NCBI GenBank assembly: GCA_003164635.1
Contig: PLTV01000391.1
Location: 870 to 64,869, forward strand
Length of the DNA stretch: 64,000 bases
Direction: 5' to 3'
From: Acidobacteriaceae bacterium
GTDB taxonomy: Bacteria; Acidobacteriota; Terriglobia; Terriglobales; Acidobacteriaceae
Shown here piece by piece: positions 25,734 to 34,461 of the stretch. How positions within the stretch are numbered: the stretch's first letter is position 1; every line of letters starts with the position of its first letter. The notes below the pieces were generated by a model. The model ran no database searches. It had not been told where the DNA came from and saw only the letters and a program-made list of their open reading frames with translations. Both the position numbers and the translations under genes were made by a program.

Positions 25734-27587
25734 TTATCCACCTTTCGGCGTTGCGCACTTGGAGGGAATCTGTGTTTCCCCGTGGAACAATCTCAGCGAT
25801 GGGCCTCTCAGGATGGAACCAGCGCGGTCAACCTTGTGACTTGTGAAAGGCGACAGGAAGAAGTTGATCGCGTCTGTAATTACGGCCGGCAACTGGTAAC
25901 CTACGCCCGAGTCGATAAATGCTTCAATCGTGCCTTGTCGACACGGGAAACCTATGTCGGGTGCCCGCAACATCGTTCCGGTGAAACGGATGCCGGCATA
26001 CACTCCAGTGCTGAATCCAAACGCGCCAATCCCAACCATCGTGCGTACGGAGAAGCCCATCACCAGCGAGTTGATACCCACCGAGATTCCCTCAGTAGAG
26101 TTGCCGAGGTCGGTGTCGGCCTTGAGATCCGTCGGCGTGGTGACGCGCCATCCTCCGTTCCAGTAGCCGGCGTTCACACCGCCACCGAACGAGTAGTTGC
26201 CTTCGGCGTTCAGCACGGATGTTTTAGCGCTGAAACCTGTACTCACCGTGAAGGCCGAGCTGAAAGTAAGCTCAAAGGGCATTCCGGCGGCGCCCAGTGG
26301 AATCGTCAGATCGATGGGCAGTGTCAGGGTCTTGTGAAAGTTGACCTTGAACTCCTGTGTGGCAGAGGAGTTCATGTGCAGCTTCAACCCGACCGCGCCA
26401 TTCAAACCCACTCCGCAGTCCTGAATCTTCGCGTCTTTGATGTGCAGGAAGAAATGAATTCCCGCGGTCTGAATGTTCAGCAATCCATATGCGTTCAGGT
26501 TGAGGCCATTCTTGTTGTAGAGATACTGCACTCCAATACCGTGATTGCCGGCGATCGCATGGGCCGCCACACCTTGCAGCTCAACTTCGGGCACCTGGCC
26601 GGTCGTCGCCGCGGGAGGGATATTCTGGATTGGTAGAGTCGGCGCATGGATGCCGCCGACGCCAGGCACTCCCGGCATCTGCAAACCGGCGTAGCTGGCC
26701 GAGAGCAGGCGTGGCCCAGCTTGACCGGCCCTTCTATTCGGGGAGAATTGCGCCTTATGCAGAGTGTTCGGTATCCATTTGGTCCCTTCTCTGCGAGAGC
26801 GGACCCGGCGTCCATCCGCGTATTTCCGGAGCATGGAATCGGGCGTCCATTTGCCGCTCGTGGATACGCGCGAGAGGATAAACTGCTCGTCGATATGGTC
26901 AGGCGATTCGTTCTTTGATGTGCTCTTCTTGTCGTCGCTGGCGTCCTGCGGTTCGGGATAGTCGGGAGCAACGTAGGAGATCATGTTGTTCATGTCGATC
27001 GCCTGGTCCATTGCGAAGTCGCCGTTGCGGATCACGTCAGTGATCTGCACTGGGCCCATGATCACCGTCGCGGTATCGCCGCTTCGCTTGATGCTCAGCA
27101 CCCGGCCCACGGCGCGGCTAGTGGCAAACACCACTTTGCCTTCCTGGAAGTCGCTCACCTGCGGCGCGTTGGCGTCGAAGGTCCACGTCATTCCGTCGCT
27201 GGCAATCGACTTGATTGCCTTGTCGCCCTGCTCCATCAAAATGACGTCGGGCTGATACTCGACTGCCGGGTCGCGCTTGGGAGAGATGCCGAACTTTACT
27301 TGCGATTCGGTCATCGAGTGCGGGTCAATGGTGTGGGCAATGGTCGCTTTTGGATGCGACTTCAAGTCGAACATCTCATCGATAGCGGCTTTGCTGGCGT
27401 GCGGATCTCCGCTGGAGAATGAATTCGCGGGTGTCTGGTCTCCTGACCCAGGAGAGCGGTGTTCGTTGTCGGGGGAGGCCGCATGCTTGCAGCCCGCAAG
27501 GACAAGACAAATCACAAGCACCTTTACCAGCACCCTGCCAACCTGGGATCGGCTCCGACTTTGAGATCGAATCATCGCGCTCCTCAT
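25734..27587 (-). CDS. Large predicted lipoprotein, unknown function
   Basis: 617 residues from the ATG at 27587, which has AGGA five bases upstream; a GTG directly before it and an ATG at 27575 (AGGAG, spacing 4) are alternatives. The N terminus has a basic stretch, a hydrophobic core and a lipobox LVLAGC, so it is probably a lipoprotein. I do not recognise the family. The central part has valine- and glycine-rich beta segments, and the C-terminal half has alternating patterns ending with a hydrophobic region, compatible with a large beta structure on the outer membrane. Its gene is nearly fused to the OmpA-domain gene (6 bp gap), which suggests that the two proteins act together at the envelope. 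Confidence 0.82.
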   Translation of the reverse strand: MRSAMIRSQSRSRSQVGRVLVKVLVICLVLAGCKHAASPDNEHRSPGSGDQTPANSFSSGDPHASKAAIDEMFDLKSHPKATIAHTIDPHSMTESQVKFGISPKRDPAVEYQPDVILMEQGDKAIKSIASDGMTWTFDANAPQVSDFQEGKVVFATSRAVGRVLSIKRSGDTATVIMGPVQITDVIRNGDFAMDQAIDMNNMISYVAPDYPEPQDASDDKKSTSKNESPDHIDEQFILSRVSTSGKWTPDSMLRKYADGRRVRSRREGTKWIPNTLHKAQFSPNRRAGQAGPRLLSASYAGLQMPGVPGVGGIHAPTLPIQNIPPAATTGQVPEVELQGVAAHAIAGNHGIGVQYLYNKNGLNLNAYGLLNIQTAGIHFFLHIKDAKIQDCGVGLNGAVGLKLHMNSSATQEFKVNFHKTLTLPIDLTIPLGAAGMPFELTFSSAFTVSTGFSAKTSVLNAEGNYSFGGGVNAGYWNGGWRVTTPTDLKADTDLGNSTEGISVGINSLVMGFSVRTMVGIGAFGFSTGVYAGIRFTGTMLRAPDIGFPCRQGTIEAFIDSGVGYQLPAVITDAINFFLSPFTSHKVDRAGSILRGPSLRLFHGETQIPSKCATPKGG

Positions 27588-27713
27588 CACAGTCCTGCCT
27601 TAGCAAAAACCCCACTCAATTGGCAGATTCCGACTGAGGGGCTGGCAAAATAACGCATTGGGTCTCCTCCTCAAACAAGCGAAAGCAAATCATTTCTCGC
27701 CGAAACAGGGCGG

Positions 27714-28052
27714 CTAAAAACACCCAAAACTGTGGCTTCCGTGACAAAAACACATGGTGTTTACCGAGAGGACCGAGAACAGCAGGAGCAAATGAGCGAA
27801 CGGAAGAAGGAATAGAAAGGGAGTCGGCGGTTTCCACCACGGGCGGTCCTTTCGACGCCCGAAGAGGTATGCGAATGCCACACAGTATCCCAGCGGATAA
27901 CTCCAGAGCCAGAGAACCCCCACCCATCTGGCCGCTTCAGCTGCGCCGTGGAGCGGTGCGTCGAAGATGAAAGCGCTAAAGAAAAAGACGATCGGCCACA
28001 GCACAACCAGCAGGGAGGAAAGAACAATCGAGATCACGGCGAATGCTTTCAT
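27714..28052 (-). CDS. Small integral membrane protein
   Basis: 112 residues from the ATG at 28052, with three hydrophobic segments (starting AFAVISIVLSSLLVVLWPIVFFF), a basic loop (GRRKDRPWW) and a Cys/His-rich tail. An in-frame TTG at 28091 overlaps the stop of the preceding zinc-ribbon gene (TTGA) and would add 13 residues by coupled translation; neither start has a strong ribosome site. The family is not recognised. It lies inside the minus-strand envelope cassette, and its hydrophobicity supports it being a real gene. Confidence 0.65.
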   Translation of the reverse strand: MKAFAVISIVLSSLLVVLWPIVFFFSAFIFDAPLHGAAEAARWVGVLWLWSYPLGYCVAFAYLFGRRKDRPWWKPPTPFLFLLPFAHLLLLFSVLSVNTMCFCHGSHSFGCF

Positions 28053-28087
28053 GTCCGCGTATGCCCCATGAGCAGAGCAGTCTCGAA

Positions 28088-28555
28088 TCAAAGCCCAGCC
28101 TGTTTTTCGGCAAGAGCACCAATGACCGGGAGGCGAAACTTTTTACCCTGGTAAGCGGCATACATCAAGTAAGCCCACAGGCAGAAACCTCCCAGCATGA
28201 GCACCAGATCAACGGGCATCTGGATGAGGAAGAAGAGGCCCTTGGTGATGGCGCTCAGCACCATGCCGACAATCATCCACACGAACCAAAACCCGATCCA
28301 TGCGACGTTGAAGAAGATCGACTGGAATGCGTGGAAGCGCACGAACGGGTCCTTCTTATAGGGATCGATGACGAGAAAGAGGATGCCGGTGATGAAGCCG
28401 GCTAGATAGGCCAGGGCGCCGGCCGCATTGACGCTCATGGCCGCCGGCTGCGCCGTTGCGGCAATCGCTATTGCGGGAGGAATGGGCGCTCCGCAGAATC
28501 CGCAGTTGTTCGATCCCTCACTCAACGACTTTCCACACGACAGGCAAAAACTCAT
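28088..28555 (-). CDS. Zinc-ribbon membrane protein (DUF4870-like)
   Basis: 155 residues from the second of two close ATGs (ATGAAGATG), chosen because GAGGGAG lies six bases before it. An N-terminal four-cysteine zinc ribbon (Cys4, 7, 18, 21) is followed by three or four hydrophobic helices: AGALAYLAGFITGILFLV, then DPYKKDPFVRFHAFQSIFFN. The last block is characteristic of DUF4870-type membrane proteins, where a conserved FVRFHAxQ segment follows the first helix. Function of that family is not established. Second of three zinc-ribbon proteins in the cassette, 85 bp after the gene at 28640-29626. Confidence 0.85.
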   Translation of the reverse strand: MSFCLSCGKSLSEGSNNCGFCGAPIPPAIAIAATAQPAAMSVNAAGALAYLAGFITGILFLVIDPYKKDPFVRFHAFQSIFFNVAWIGFWFVWMIVGMVLSAITKGLFFLIQMPVDLVLMLGGFCLWAYLMYAAYQGKKFRLPVIGALAEKQAGL

Positions 28556-28639
28556 CTTCATCTCCCTCTGCGCGGGGCAGGCATTGCTTTCCAGCCGGCG
28601 CACCGGCAAATCAAATTGTTTCTACGCGGACATGCGGGT

Positions 28640-29626
28640 TTAGAGGTGATTCGCAATCTCTTTCGCCAGCGGCTTGATCGCCGCGGTGGCACAGGGACAC
28701 GACATGTACATGATGCGAATCAGTTTGTCGCCTTTGCGCACGAACATCATTGAGTCCGCTTTCGAAAAGGCTTCATCGCCGATGCCGTCGATGGCGTCAA
28801 TGCCACCGATCCCACCCATGCCGAGCACCTTGGAATTCAAGCGCATCTGTTCCTCGGCATTGTTGGTGTCGATGCCAAACCCCAGCACGAGCGTGGTTCC
28901 ATCGGGCCGATCGTTTTCGTTTGTTTCGTTCTTGGGCACGCTGTTCCCGACCGCTCCGGCAAATTGCTCGAGCATCCCTTGCGTTTTCTTGTCGATGGTG
29001 GCTTTGGCGGAGACCATCGCGGTGGCGTGTTTGGCGGTCATGTCCACCGACGTGCCTTTGGCAAAGTAAGAGCAGCCGCCGTCTGCCGAAGCGGTGTCGA
29101 CTACCGCGATACCGATAGCATTGCTCACATCCTCTTTGCTTAGCAGCTTGCACGCGTCGCCGGTGAATCCGGAGCTCGCAGCGGAAGGAGTCGGATCGGA
29201 TGCTCGAGCCGCTGCACCCCCCGGCTTTTCAGACGCTGCCGCGGTCGGAGAAGCGGAAGGCTCGCCGAGCACCTCGCGCTTATATTCCTGCGCCTTCTGG
29301 CTCACCTTGTGGGCCACATAAATGACACCGCCGACCGCCAAGGCGCCGACGGCGAAGATAACGATCAAGACGACAACCAGAATCTTCACCCAGGCATTGG
29401 AGGATTTGGCGACAGGGGCTGGAACCGGGCTGCCCTGCGTCGCGGCTGGCTGCGCGACAGGCTGAAACTCCGGTTGAGGCGTCGGAATGACCGCCGGGGT
29501 TGCCACGGGTTGAAATCCGGACTGCGCTGAGGGTGCCGACGCCTGTTGCATGCTTGCACCGCAAGAACCGCAAAATCCTGCGCCTTCCGGAACTGGTGCT
29601 CCACATTTTCCGCAAAACTTGTTCAT
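28640..29626 (-). CDS. Zinc-ribbon, single-pass membrane protein
   Basis: 328 residues from the ATG at 29626 (AGGAGA eight bases upstream; a GTG two codons earlier is too close to that site). A zinc ribbon (Cys5, 8, 19, 22) leads into a Pro/Gln/Ala-rich linker, one transmembrane helix (about 79-104) and an extracytoplasmic domain from about 150 on. The juxtamembrane VGGVIYVAHKVSQKA repeats the motif of the OmpA-domain protein. The C-terminal domain opens with ACKLLSKEDVSNAIGI, the kind of helix-start seen in small secreted lipoprotein-like domains, and contains cysteines that could form disulphides (CSYF, SCPC). Family and function are not recognised beyond this. Confidence 0.86.
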   Translation of the reverse strand: MNKFCGKCGAPVPEGAGFCGSCGASMQQASAPSAQSGFQPVATPAVIPTPQPEFQPVAQPAATQGSPVPAPVAKSSNAWVKILVVVLIVIFAVGALAVGGVIYVAHKVSQKAQEYKREVLGEPSASPTAAASEKPGGAAARASDPTPSAASSGFTGDACKLLSKEDVSNAIGIAVVDTASADGGCSYFAKGTSVDMTAKHATAMVSAKATIDKKTQGMLEQFAGAVGNSVPKNETNENDRPDGTTLVLGFGIDTNNAEEQMRLNSKVLGMGGIGGIDAIDGIGDEAFSKADSMMFVRKGDKLIRIMYMSCPCATAAIKPLAKEIANHL

Positions 29627-29750
29627 AGTCACTTCTCCTGGTTGGCTCCACGATTGAGCCCGGTTGGTGCTTCAATTCGTGAAGTTGACTTGCAAAACGT
29701 TTCATTTTTGCATTGAAACGGATCGCGTCGACCATCGGTACCGCCTCCAT

Positions 29751-30221
29751 TTACTCGCAGACAAGGTGGGAGGCGTTCAAACTGACCATCTCCTTCTCAG
29801 TAAGCCCAGGCAGAAAATGCGCGTATACGATCGAGCTGGCGTTTACATCTTCGCCGTCCTTGCCTCGCGCCCCGGTTATGGAAACAGCTACTGTTCGATC
29901 GGCATTGTAAAATGAGTCCTGCGATCGATCGACTCCATACGCATATGCTTTATGAAATCCGGGAAGTTGGGCCGCGTACCAGGCGACGGTGGCACTGAGC
30001 TTGCCGGTATTCACGGTGTAGAAATTCGCCTGCATCTTGCTCTTGCACATCTGCGTTTCCGGAAGCTGCGTAGGATCGTTTCCGCCGATCATTTCACCCG
30101 AGGCGGTTGGAATGATCGGAAGCTTGGTGAGAGGGTCGGTGGTGAGAGTTGCGGCGCCGGCAAATGCCGAAAAGCCTAGGAAGACGGTGATTGCTACCCT
30201 TGAATTCCGTTTCATATTCAT
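29751..30221 (-). CDS. Small secreted protein, unknown function
   Basis: 156 residues from the ATG at 30221 (GGAG at five bases); an ATG two codons later is as good. A signal peptide (RNSRVAITVFLGFSAFAGA) is followed by a mature domain of about 130 residues with two cysteines near its ends (MCKSK, HLVCE) that may pair. No family recognised. Fourth gene of the minus-strand envelope cassette counted from its upstream end is the 28640 protein; this one is third, 125 bp before it. Confidence 0.75.
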   Translation of the reverse strand: MNMKRNSRVAITVFLGFSAFAGAATLTTDPLTKLPIIPTASGEMIGGNDPTQLPETQMCKSKMQANFYTVNTGKLSATVAWYAAQLPGFHKAYAYGVDRSQDSFYNADRTVAVSITGARGKDGEDVNASSIVYAHFLPGLTEKEMVSLNASHLVCE

Positions 30222-30282
30222 CTCCACTCCGGTGTGTCAGGATCCACCTGCCAGGCATAACCCGAACCTTGCCATTCGCCAG

Positions 30283-30747
30283 CTAGGGCGTATTCGATAG
30301 ACTGAGCGCGATTTTCTTTGCATCGTCTTCCGAGGCGCTTACAGGAAGTGTGATCTCGGCAATGCAGGAATTCACCCTCCCGGGGGTTTCTACGTGATAG
30401 CTGACAAGCGGTGGGCTCCCGCCTGGCCTGTTCACCCAAAACGCGCGGCTCGCCGAGTTCTCGAAAACCTTGTCGACATTCAGGACCTTGAGTGTTTCGG
30501 CTGAGAATGCGTGGTATTGCCTATGCCCCGAGGTCACGATGGTGGTCGTGCGTTGAGGCGAATTAGCGTATCCGGGGATTGAAAGCAGCGTCCAGTTTGG
30601 CGGCACAGAGATCTGGCAGGCGCCTGTCTTGTCCTTCACCGTTTGCAATCCGGATTGTGCAGTCAGAGCAGTTGAGCCGATGAGTAACGAGATCGTTACG
30701 ACCCCGCTGGGTACGATATGTTGTGCCCACCTGTAAAGCTCGCTCAT
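30283..30747 (-). CDS. Small secreted protein, unknown function
   Basis: 154 residues from the second ATG of ATGAATATG (AGGAG eight bases upstream). The reading frame is open much further upstream into the preceding gene, but those codons lie in the wrong frame of that gene and the signal peptide (VVTISLLIGSTALTAQ) fixes the start. The mature part begins with a short domain (GACQISVPPNWTLLSIPGYA) similar in style to secreted lipoprotein or PsbP-like domains. No clear family. Second gene of the cassette, 33 bp after the first. Confidence 0.72.
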   Translation of the reverse strand: MSELYRWAQHIVPSGVVTISLLIGSTALTAQSGLQTVKDKTGACQISVPPNWTLLSIPGYANSPQRTTTIVTSGHRQYHAFSAETLKVLNVDKVFENSASRAFWVNRPGGSPPLVSYHVETPGRVNSCIAEITLPVSASEDDAKKIALSLSNTP

Positions 30748-30779
30748 ATTCATTTCTCCTTGGACATCCCGTTGTGAGG

Positions 30780-31307
30780 CTAGTGAACGTTGGAAGGGGC
30801 CTGAACATTGCTGTACTCGTACCGGCTGGAAATTAGCCGGCCTTCGAAGCGAGCCTCGGATTTGAGCACGAGCCCATTTCCCCTGGCGATCCAAACCGTT
30901 GCATCGCCGCCGCTGGCCTGGTTATGCGACGTGTATTTAGTGGCGGCTATGCCGTTCACCGCTTCATCTGAAATGCGTCGACAGTCCCGCAACTCTTTGA
31001 CCGAGTCCGCGGTATCACGGGCAAATGCCTGCATGGAAGTCGTCGACCGGCGCCAGACGCCCCCCGTTCCCCAGAAGACTCCGCCGGGTAACACGATGTC
31101 TTCAGAGAGAACAGAGTGATTGCCACCCGTCTCAGTCGAGTAAGTATGGTGCGGGGTCCGCATCAACAACTGCTGAGCGTCGGCCTCGGCCTTGCAGGAG
31201 GCGTCCTGCGCAAAGGAATTAAGGCCGAAATAGAGCAGCAGGTATACCGGCCAAATCCCGGACTTGAGGCGGCGGAAGTGGAAACCATTCATTCGCATGG
31301 CTCCCAT
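30780..31307 (-). CDS. Small secreted protein, unknown function
   Basis: 175 residues from the ATG at 31307 (GGAG four bases upstream); ATGs at 31298 and 31292 are alternatives. The hydrophobic segment IWPVYLLLYFGLNSFAQ is a signal peptide, which argues for this strand. The mature part has a DGDATVWI-style beta region (ATVWIARGNGLVLKSEARFEG), as in small outer-membrane or LolA-like domains that end in strands around a hydrophobic core; this resemblance is weak. First gene of the eight-gene minus-strand envelope cassette and divergent from the winged-helix/TPR regulator. Confidence 0.72.
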   Translation of the reverse strand: MGAMRMNGFHFRRLKSGIWPVYLLLYFGLNSFAQDASCKAEADAQQLLMRTPHHTYSTETGGNHSVLSEDIVLPGGVFWGTGGVWRRSTTSMQAFARDTADSVKELRDCRRISDEAVNGIAATKYTSHNQASGGDATVWIARGNGLVLKSEARFEGRLISSRYEYSNVQAPSNVH

Positions 31308-31364
31308 CTAGCTCCAGGTCGACACCCGCGGTCAAACTAATCTCTGACCAACGCTGTACTAACC

Positions 31365-31410
31365 GCTAATGGTTTGCGATGCAGCTATTTGCGGGCACTT
31401 GCTAACGGTT
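31365..31410. promoter_or_regulatory. Direct repeat GCTAAYGGTT in divergent promoter region
   Basis: GCTAATGGTT (31365-31374) and GCTAACGGTT (31401-31410) are 36 bases apart in the 161-bp gap between the envelope cassette and the winged-helix/TPR gene. The first copy also overlaps AACC-GCTAAT-GGTT, a small palindrome. They may bind a regulator, perhaps the adjacent one. Confidence 0.35.
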
Positions 31411-31468
31411 CTTCCGGGAACTGCGCGCATGCTAGACTGGGTGGACCTGACGCGGGCCGACCTGGGCG

Positions 31469-34234
31469 ATGGACGAAACGAACCAAAAATCGGCTCCTTC
31501 GACCGATGCCGTGTACCGGTTCGGGCTTTTCGTCCTGGATGCTTCGGCGGGGTTGCTCTCCCGCAATGGCCTGCGTATCCGCCTGCAGGACCAGCCATTC
31601 CAATTACTCGCTTTGCTTCTTGAGAAGCATGGACAAGTCGTAACTCGCGAGGAGATTCGGCAGCGGCTTTGGAAGAGCAACACCTTCGTCGACTTCGACA
31701 AGAGCCTGGGTGTCGCAGTCCTCAAGGTGCGGGAAGCTCTGGGTGACAGCGCGGCAAATCCAAGGTTTCTGGAAACGGTGCCCCGGCGCGGTTATCGATT
31801 TATCGCCCCAGTCTCAGTCGAGGTTTCTTCGTATCAAGCGCACCCCGCCCTAAATGCCAACGTTTCAAGTCACCCGAGCGCCCAATCGTCCGCGGATTCA
31901 GTGGTTGCTCAGGCGAGCGCACCCGATGTGGCGGAAGCGCCGACTGCTCCGGCGCGACTGCGCATCGTCTGGTATACCGTGGCGGGAATATTCGCGGCAA
32001 TCGGCTTGGCTTTCACGGCCGGCCGCATCCATTCGCACGCACCAAAGGAAGAAGCGGGGCCGCCCACGACCACCGTCCAACCCAAGGTGCGTCGCTCCGT
32101 GGCTGTGCTGGGCTTTCGGAATTTGACAGGAGGCCCGGACCAAAAGTGGCTTTCCGCCGCTTTCACTGAAATGCTCAACACAGAGTTAGGCGCAAACGGC
32201 GATTTGCGCCTGGTGTCCGGCGAAGACGTCGCCAACGTAAAGCATGACCTCTCTCTGCCGGACGAAGATACGCTGGCCAAGTCCACTCTGGGGCGGATTC
32301 GGTCTAGTCTCGGGGCAGATGTCGTGGTTGTCGGTTCGTACACCCTCCTCAACGATGGTGAGAAGACCAAGGTTCGCCTGGACATCCGCGCACAGGACAC
32401 GGCTCTTGGGGAGACAATGTTTGAAGATGCACTTACCGGTAATGAGAACGATCTTTTCGATCTCGCTTCGCAGGCCGGTGCCCGGCTTCGCGAGAGCCTT
32501 AGCCCCTCCCTTAGCCTTGCCCCGGCGGCAGATGTTCCTCGATTCTCAGGGTCTTCGAACCAACTTGCATTGCAGTTCTACAGCGAGGGACGCTCGCGGC
32601 TTTATGAGTTTGATTTTGTGGGCGCGCGCGACCTGCTGAAGAGAGCCGTAACGGCGGACCCGGACTTTGCCCTGGCCCATTCTGCGCTCGCGAGCGCATT
32701 GACCAGTCTCGGCTATGAGGTGCAGGCACGCGATGAGGCGAAACGTGCCCTTGAACATGCACATGGCTTGCCATCCGAGATCGTGCTCACCATCCAGGGC
32801 CAATACCAGGAATCGATAGTTGACTGGCCAGCGGCGGAGCAGACGTATCAAAGACTGCTCCAGCTCTCTCCGGACAATCTCACCTATGGCCTGCAGCTCG
32901 CCAGGGCACAACTTCATGTGAATTCCGCGGAATCGGCAAAGACGCTTGCACGGCTGCGAATGCTTCCCGCTCCGGTGGGCGATGACCCTCGAATCGATCT
33001 GATGGAGGCTTCCGCACTGATGGCCCTGGATCTACCGAAGGCGCGCATGGCGGCGCAAAATGCAATCGCCAAGGCCTCAGCGCAACGTGCCTCGCTCATG
33101 GTGGCTCGCGGATACGGGATGCTCTGCCAACTGGACTCCGCGGCTGGAGTGCCCATGGACCAATCCATCTCGGAGTGCAATCTTGCTCGAAACAGTTTCA
33201 TCAGCGCAGGAGATCTAAACAACGCGGCCCGAGCCCTGAATGACCTCGCAGCTATCTATTATCGGCAGGGCAATCTCGTTCAGGCCCAGGCAATGTGGCA
33301 GGAAGCGATTGAAGTATTTCGCAAGGTAGGAGACAAAGAGGGGTTGGCAGCCTCTTCAAACAATGTGGGCGACGTTCTTCTGAATCGCGGAGAATTGAAG
33401 ACAGCCCGGAAATTGCTCGAACAGGCGCTCGATGGTTATCGGCTGACTGGAGATCGCGCGGGAATGGCGCTCGCGATGGTTGACCTTGGCCAGATTGATC
33501 TGCTGAAGGGCGAACTTGCCGCAGCCCGAACCAACTATCAGGAAGCAGTCACAATTGCCATTCAGGCCGGCGACAAGAGTGCGATTGCGTACGGTCAAGT
33601 CGGGCTCGGCGATATTTTCCTTGAAGAGGACAATCTGGCCGAAGCCCGCAAGCAATACGAAAAAGCGCTGCAACTCAGAAGAGATTTTGGCGAGAAACAA
33701 GCGATTGTTCAAACGAGAGTTGCACTTGCGCGCCTTTTGATCGAAGAGGGCCACGCCCCGGATGCCGAGCCGGAGGCACGCCAATGTCTCGAAGAACTTC
33801 ATCAAGAGCGATTGCCAGATGACGAAATCAGCGCTGGGATTGTGCTCTCGGAGACAATGCTTAACCAGACTAAGAACGATGATGCGAAGAAGGAAATCGA
33901 TGCTTTGCGTCCCCTTGCAGAAAAGACGCTCAACCGGGAATTGCAGCTGAGATTCTCGCTCGAATTCGCGCGAGTTCTGCTTGCGGAACACATGCTCGGT
34001 TCATCGCGAACAGTGTTGGGCCAGGTGTCGACCGGTGCGGTATCAGAAGGATTTGCAAGCCTTGCGTGGGAAGCGCAGATGGACCTCGCGCGGGCGCAGG
34101 GCGAAGGCGGCGATGCGGCAGGCGCGGTAATGGTGCTGAAGTTCTTGAATGAAAAAGAACGCAGATCGGGTTTTTTGCTTCTTGCCCGGAAGGCAGACTC
34201 AATCGCAAGACTGTGGCACAACGCACACAAGTAG
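31469..34234 (+). CDS. Winged-helix, membrane-anchored TPR regulator (CadC-like architecture)
   Basis: 921 residues. An OmpR/PhoB-type winged-helix DNA-binding domain (about 17-115: LQDQPFQLLALLLEKHG, REEIRQRLW, VSVLKVREALGD-like segment, PRRGYRFIAPV) is followed by a linker, one transmembrane helix (about 170-188, TVAGIFAAIGLAFTAG), a TolB-N-like segment (RRSVAVLGFRNLTGGPDQKWLSAAFTEML), and many tetratricopeptide repeats to the C terminus. The layout is that of ToxR/CadC-like one-component regulators with a periplasmic sensor, common in Acidobacteriota in TPR form. The ligand is unknown. It is divergent from the envelope cassette, so it may regulate it. A hairpin (34261-34285) follows its stop. 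Confidence 0.9.
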   Translation: MDETNQKSAPSTDAVYRFGLFVLDASAGLLSRNGLRIRLQDQPFQLLALLLEKHGQVVTREEIRQRLWKSNTFVDFDKSLGVAVLKVREALGDSAANPRFLETVPRRGYRFIAPVSVEVSSYQAHPALNANVSSHPSAQSSADSVVAQASAPDVAEAPTAPARLRIVWYTVAGIFAAIGLAFTAGRIHSHAPKEEAGPPTTTVQPKVRRSVAVLGFRNLTGGPDQKWLSAAFTEMLNTELGANGDLRLVSGEDVANVKHDLSLPDEDTLAKSTLGRIRSSLGADVVVVGSYTLLNDGEKTKVRLDIRAQDTALGETMFEDALTGNENDLFDLASQAGARLRESLSPSLSLAPAADVPRFSGSSNQLALQFYSEGRSRLYEFDFVGARDLLKRAVTADPDFALAHSALASALTSLGYEVQARDEAKRALEHAHGLPSEIVLTIQGQYQESIVDWPAAEQTYQRLLQLSPDNLTYGLQLARAQLHVNSAESAKTLARLRMLPAPVGDDPRIDLMEASALMALDLPKARMAAQNAIAKASAQRASLMVARGYGMLCQLDSAAGVPMDQSISECNLARNSFISAGDLNNAARALNDLAAIYYRQGNLVQAQAMWQEAIEVFRKVGDKEGLAASSNNVGDVLLNRGELKTARKLLEQALDGYRLTGDRAGMALAMVDLGQIDLLKGELAAARTNYQEAVTIAIQAGDKSAIAYGQVGLGDIFLEEDNLAEARKQYEKALQLRRDFGEKQAIVQTRVALARLLIEEGHAPDAEPEARQCLEELHQERLPDDEISAGIVLSETMLNQTKNDDAKKEIDALRPLAEKTLNRELQLRFSLEFARVLLAEHMLGSSRTVLGQVSTGAVSEGFASLAWEAQMDLARAQGEGGDAAGAVMVLKFLNEKERRSGFLLLARKADSIARLWHNAHK

Positions 34235-34260
34235 TTTCATGGTTTCTTGCTATCCCGCAT

Positions 34261-34285
34261 GCAATTGGATCCACGATCCAAATGC
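34261..34285 (+). terminator. Hairpin after winged-helix/TPR gene
   Basis: GCA-A-TTGGATC, loop CAC, GATCCAA-A-TGC: ten pairs with one A/A mismatch, 27 bp after the stop codon. No T-run follows, so it may be a factor-independent terminator of weak form or only an mRNA end structure. Confidence 0.4.
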
Positions 34286-34445
34286 CTCAGGTGTTTCGCA
34301 AAGCAAAAAACGAAAGGTGGAGCGGCATCGCGAAGATTTGCGAGGAAGGTAGCGCTCTCCGCCTGAACGGCAGAGTCATTCCTGGCGTTGCCTTTGTCTC
34401 GGTAGGGTCCGTTCGGGGCGCTCGGCGGCAACAGTGGAATTGATT

Positions 34446-34461
34446 CCGAAGTTCGCTTCGG
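34446..34461 (+). promoter_or_regulatory. Leader hairpin with TTCG loop
   Basis: CCGAAG-TTCG-CTTCGG, a perfect 6-bp stem closed by a UUCG-type tetraloop, 110 bp before the receptor start at 34572. A second stem, GGCGG-CTG-CCGCC, follows at 34514-34526. Together they could fold the 5' leader; role unknown. Confidence 0.3.

Noticed and set aside
30748-30894. Upstream extension of the secreted-protein frame at 30283-30747
   Set aside because: It lies inside the neighbouring gene in another frame, while a signal peptide and ribosome site fix the start at 30747.
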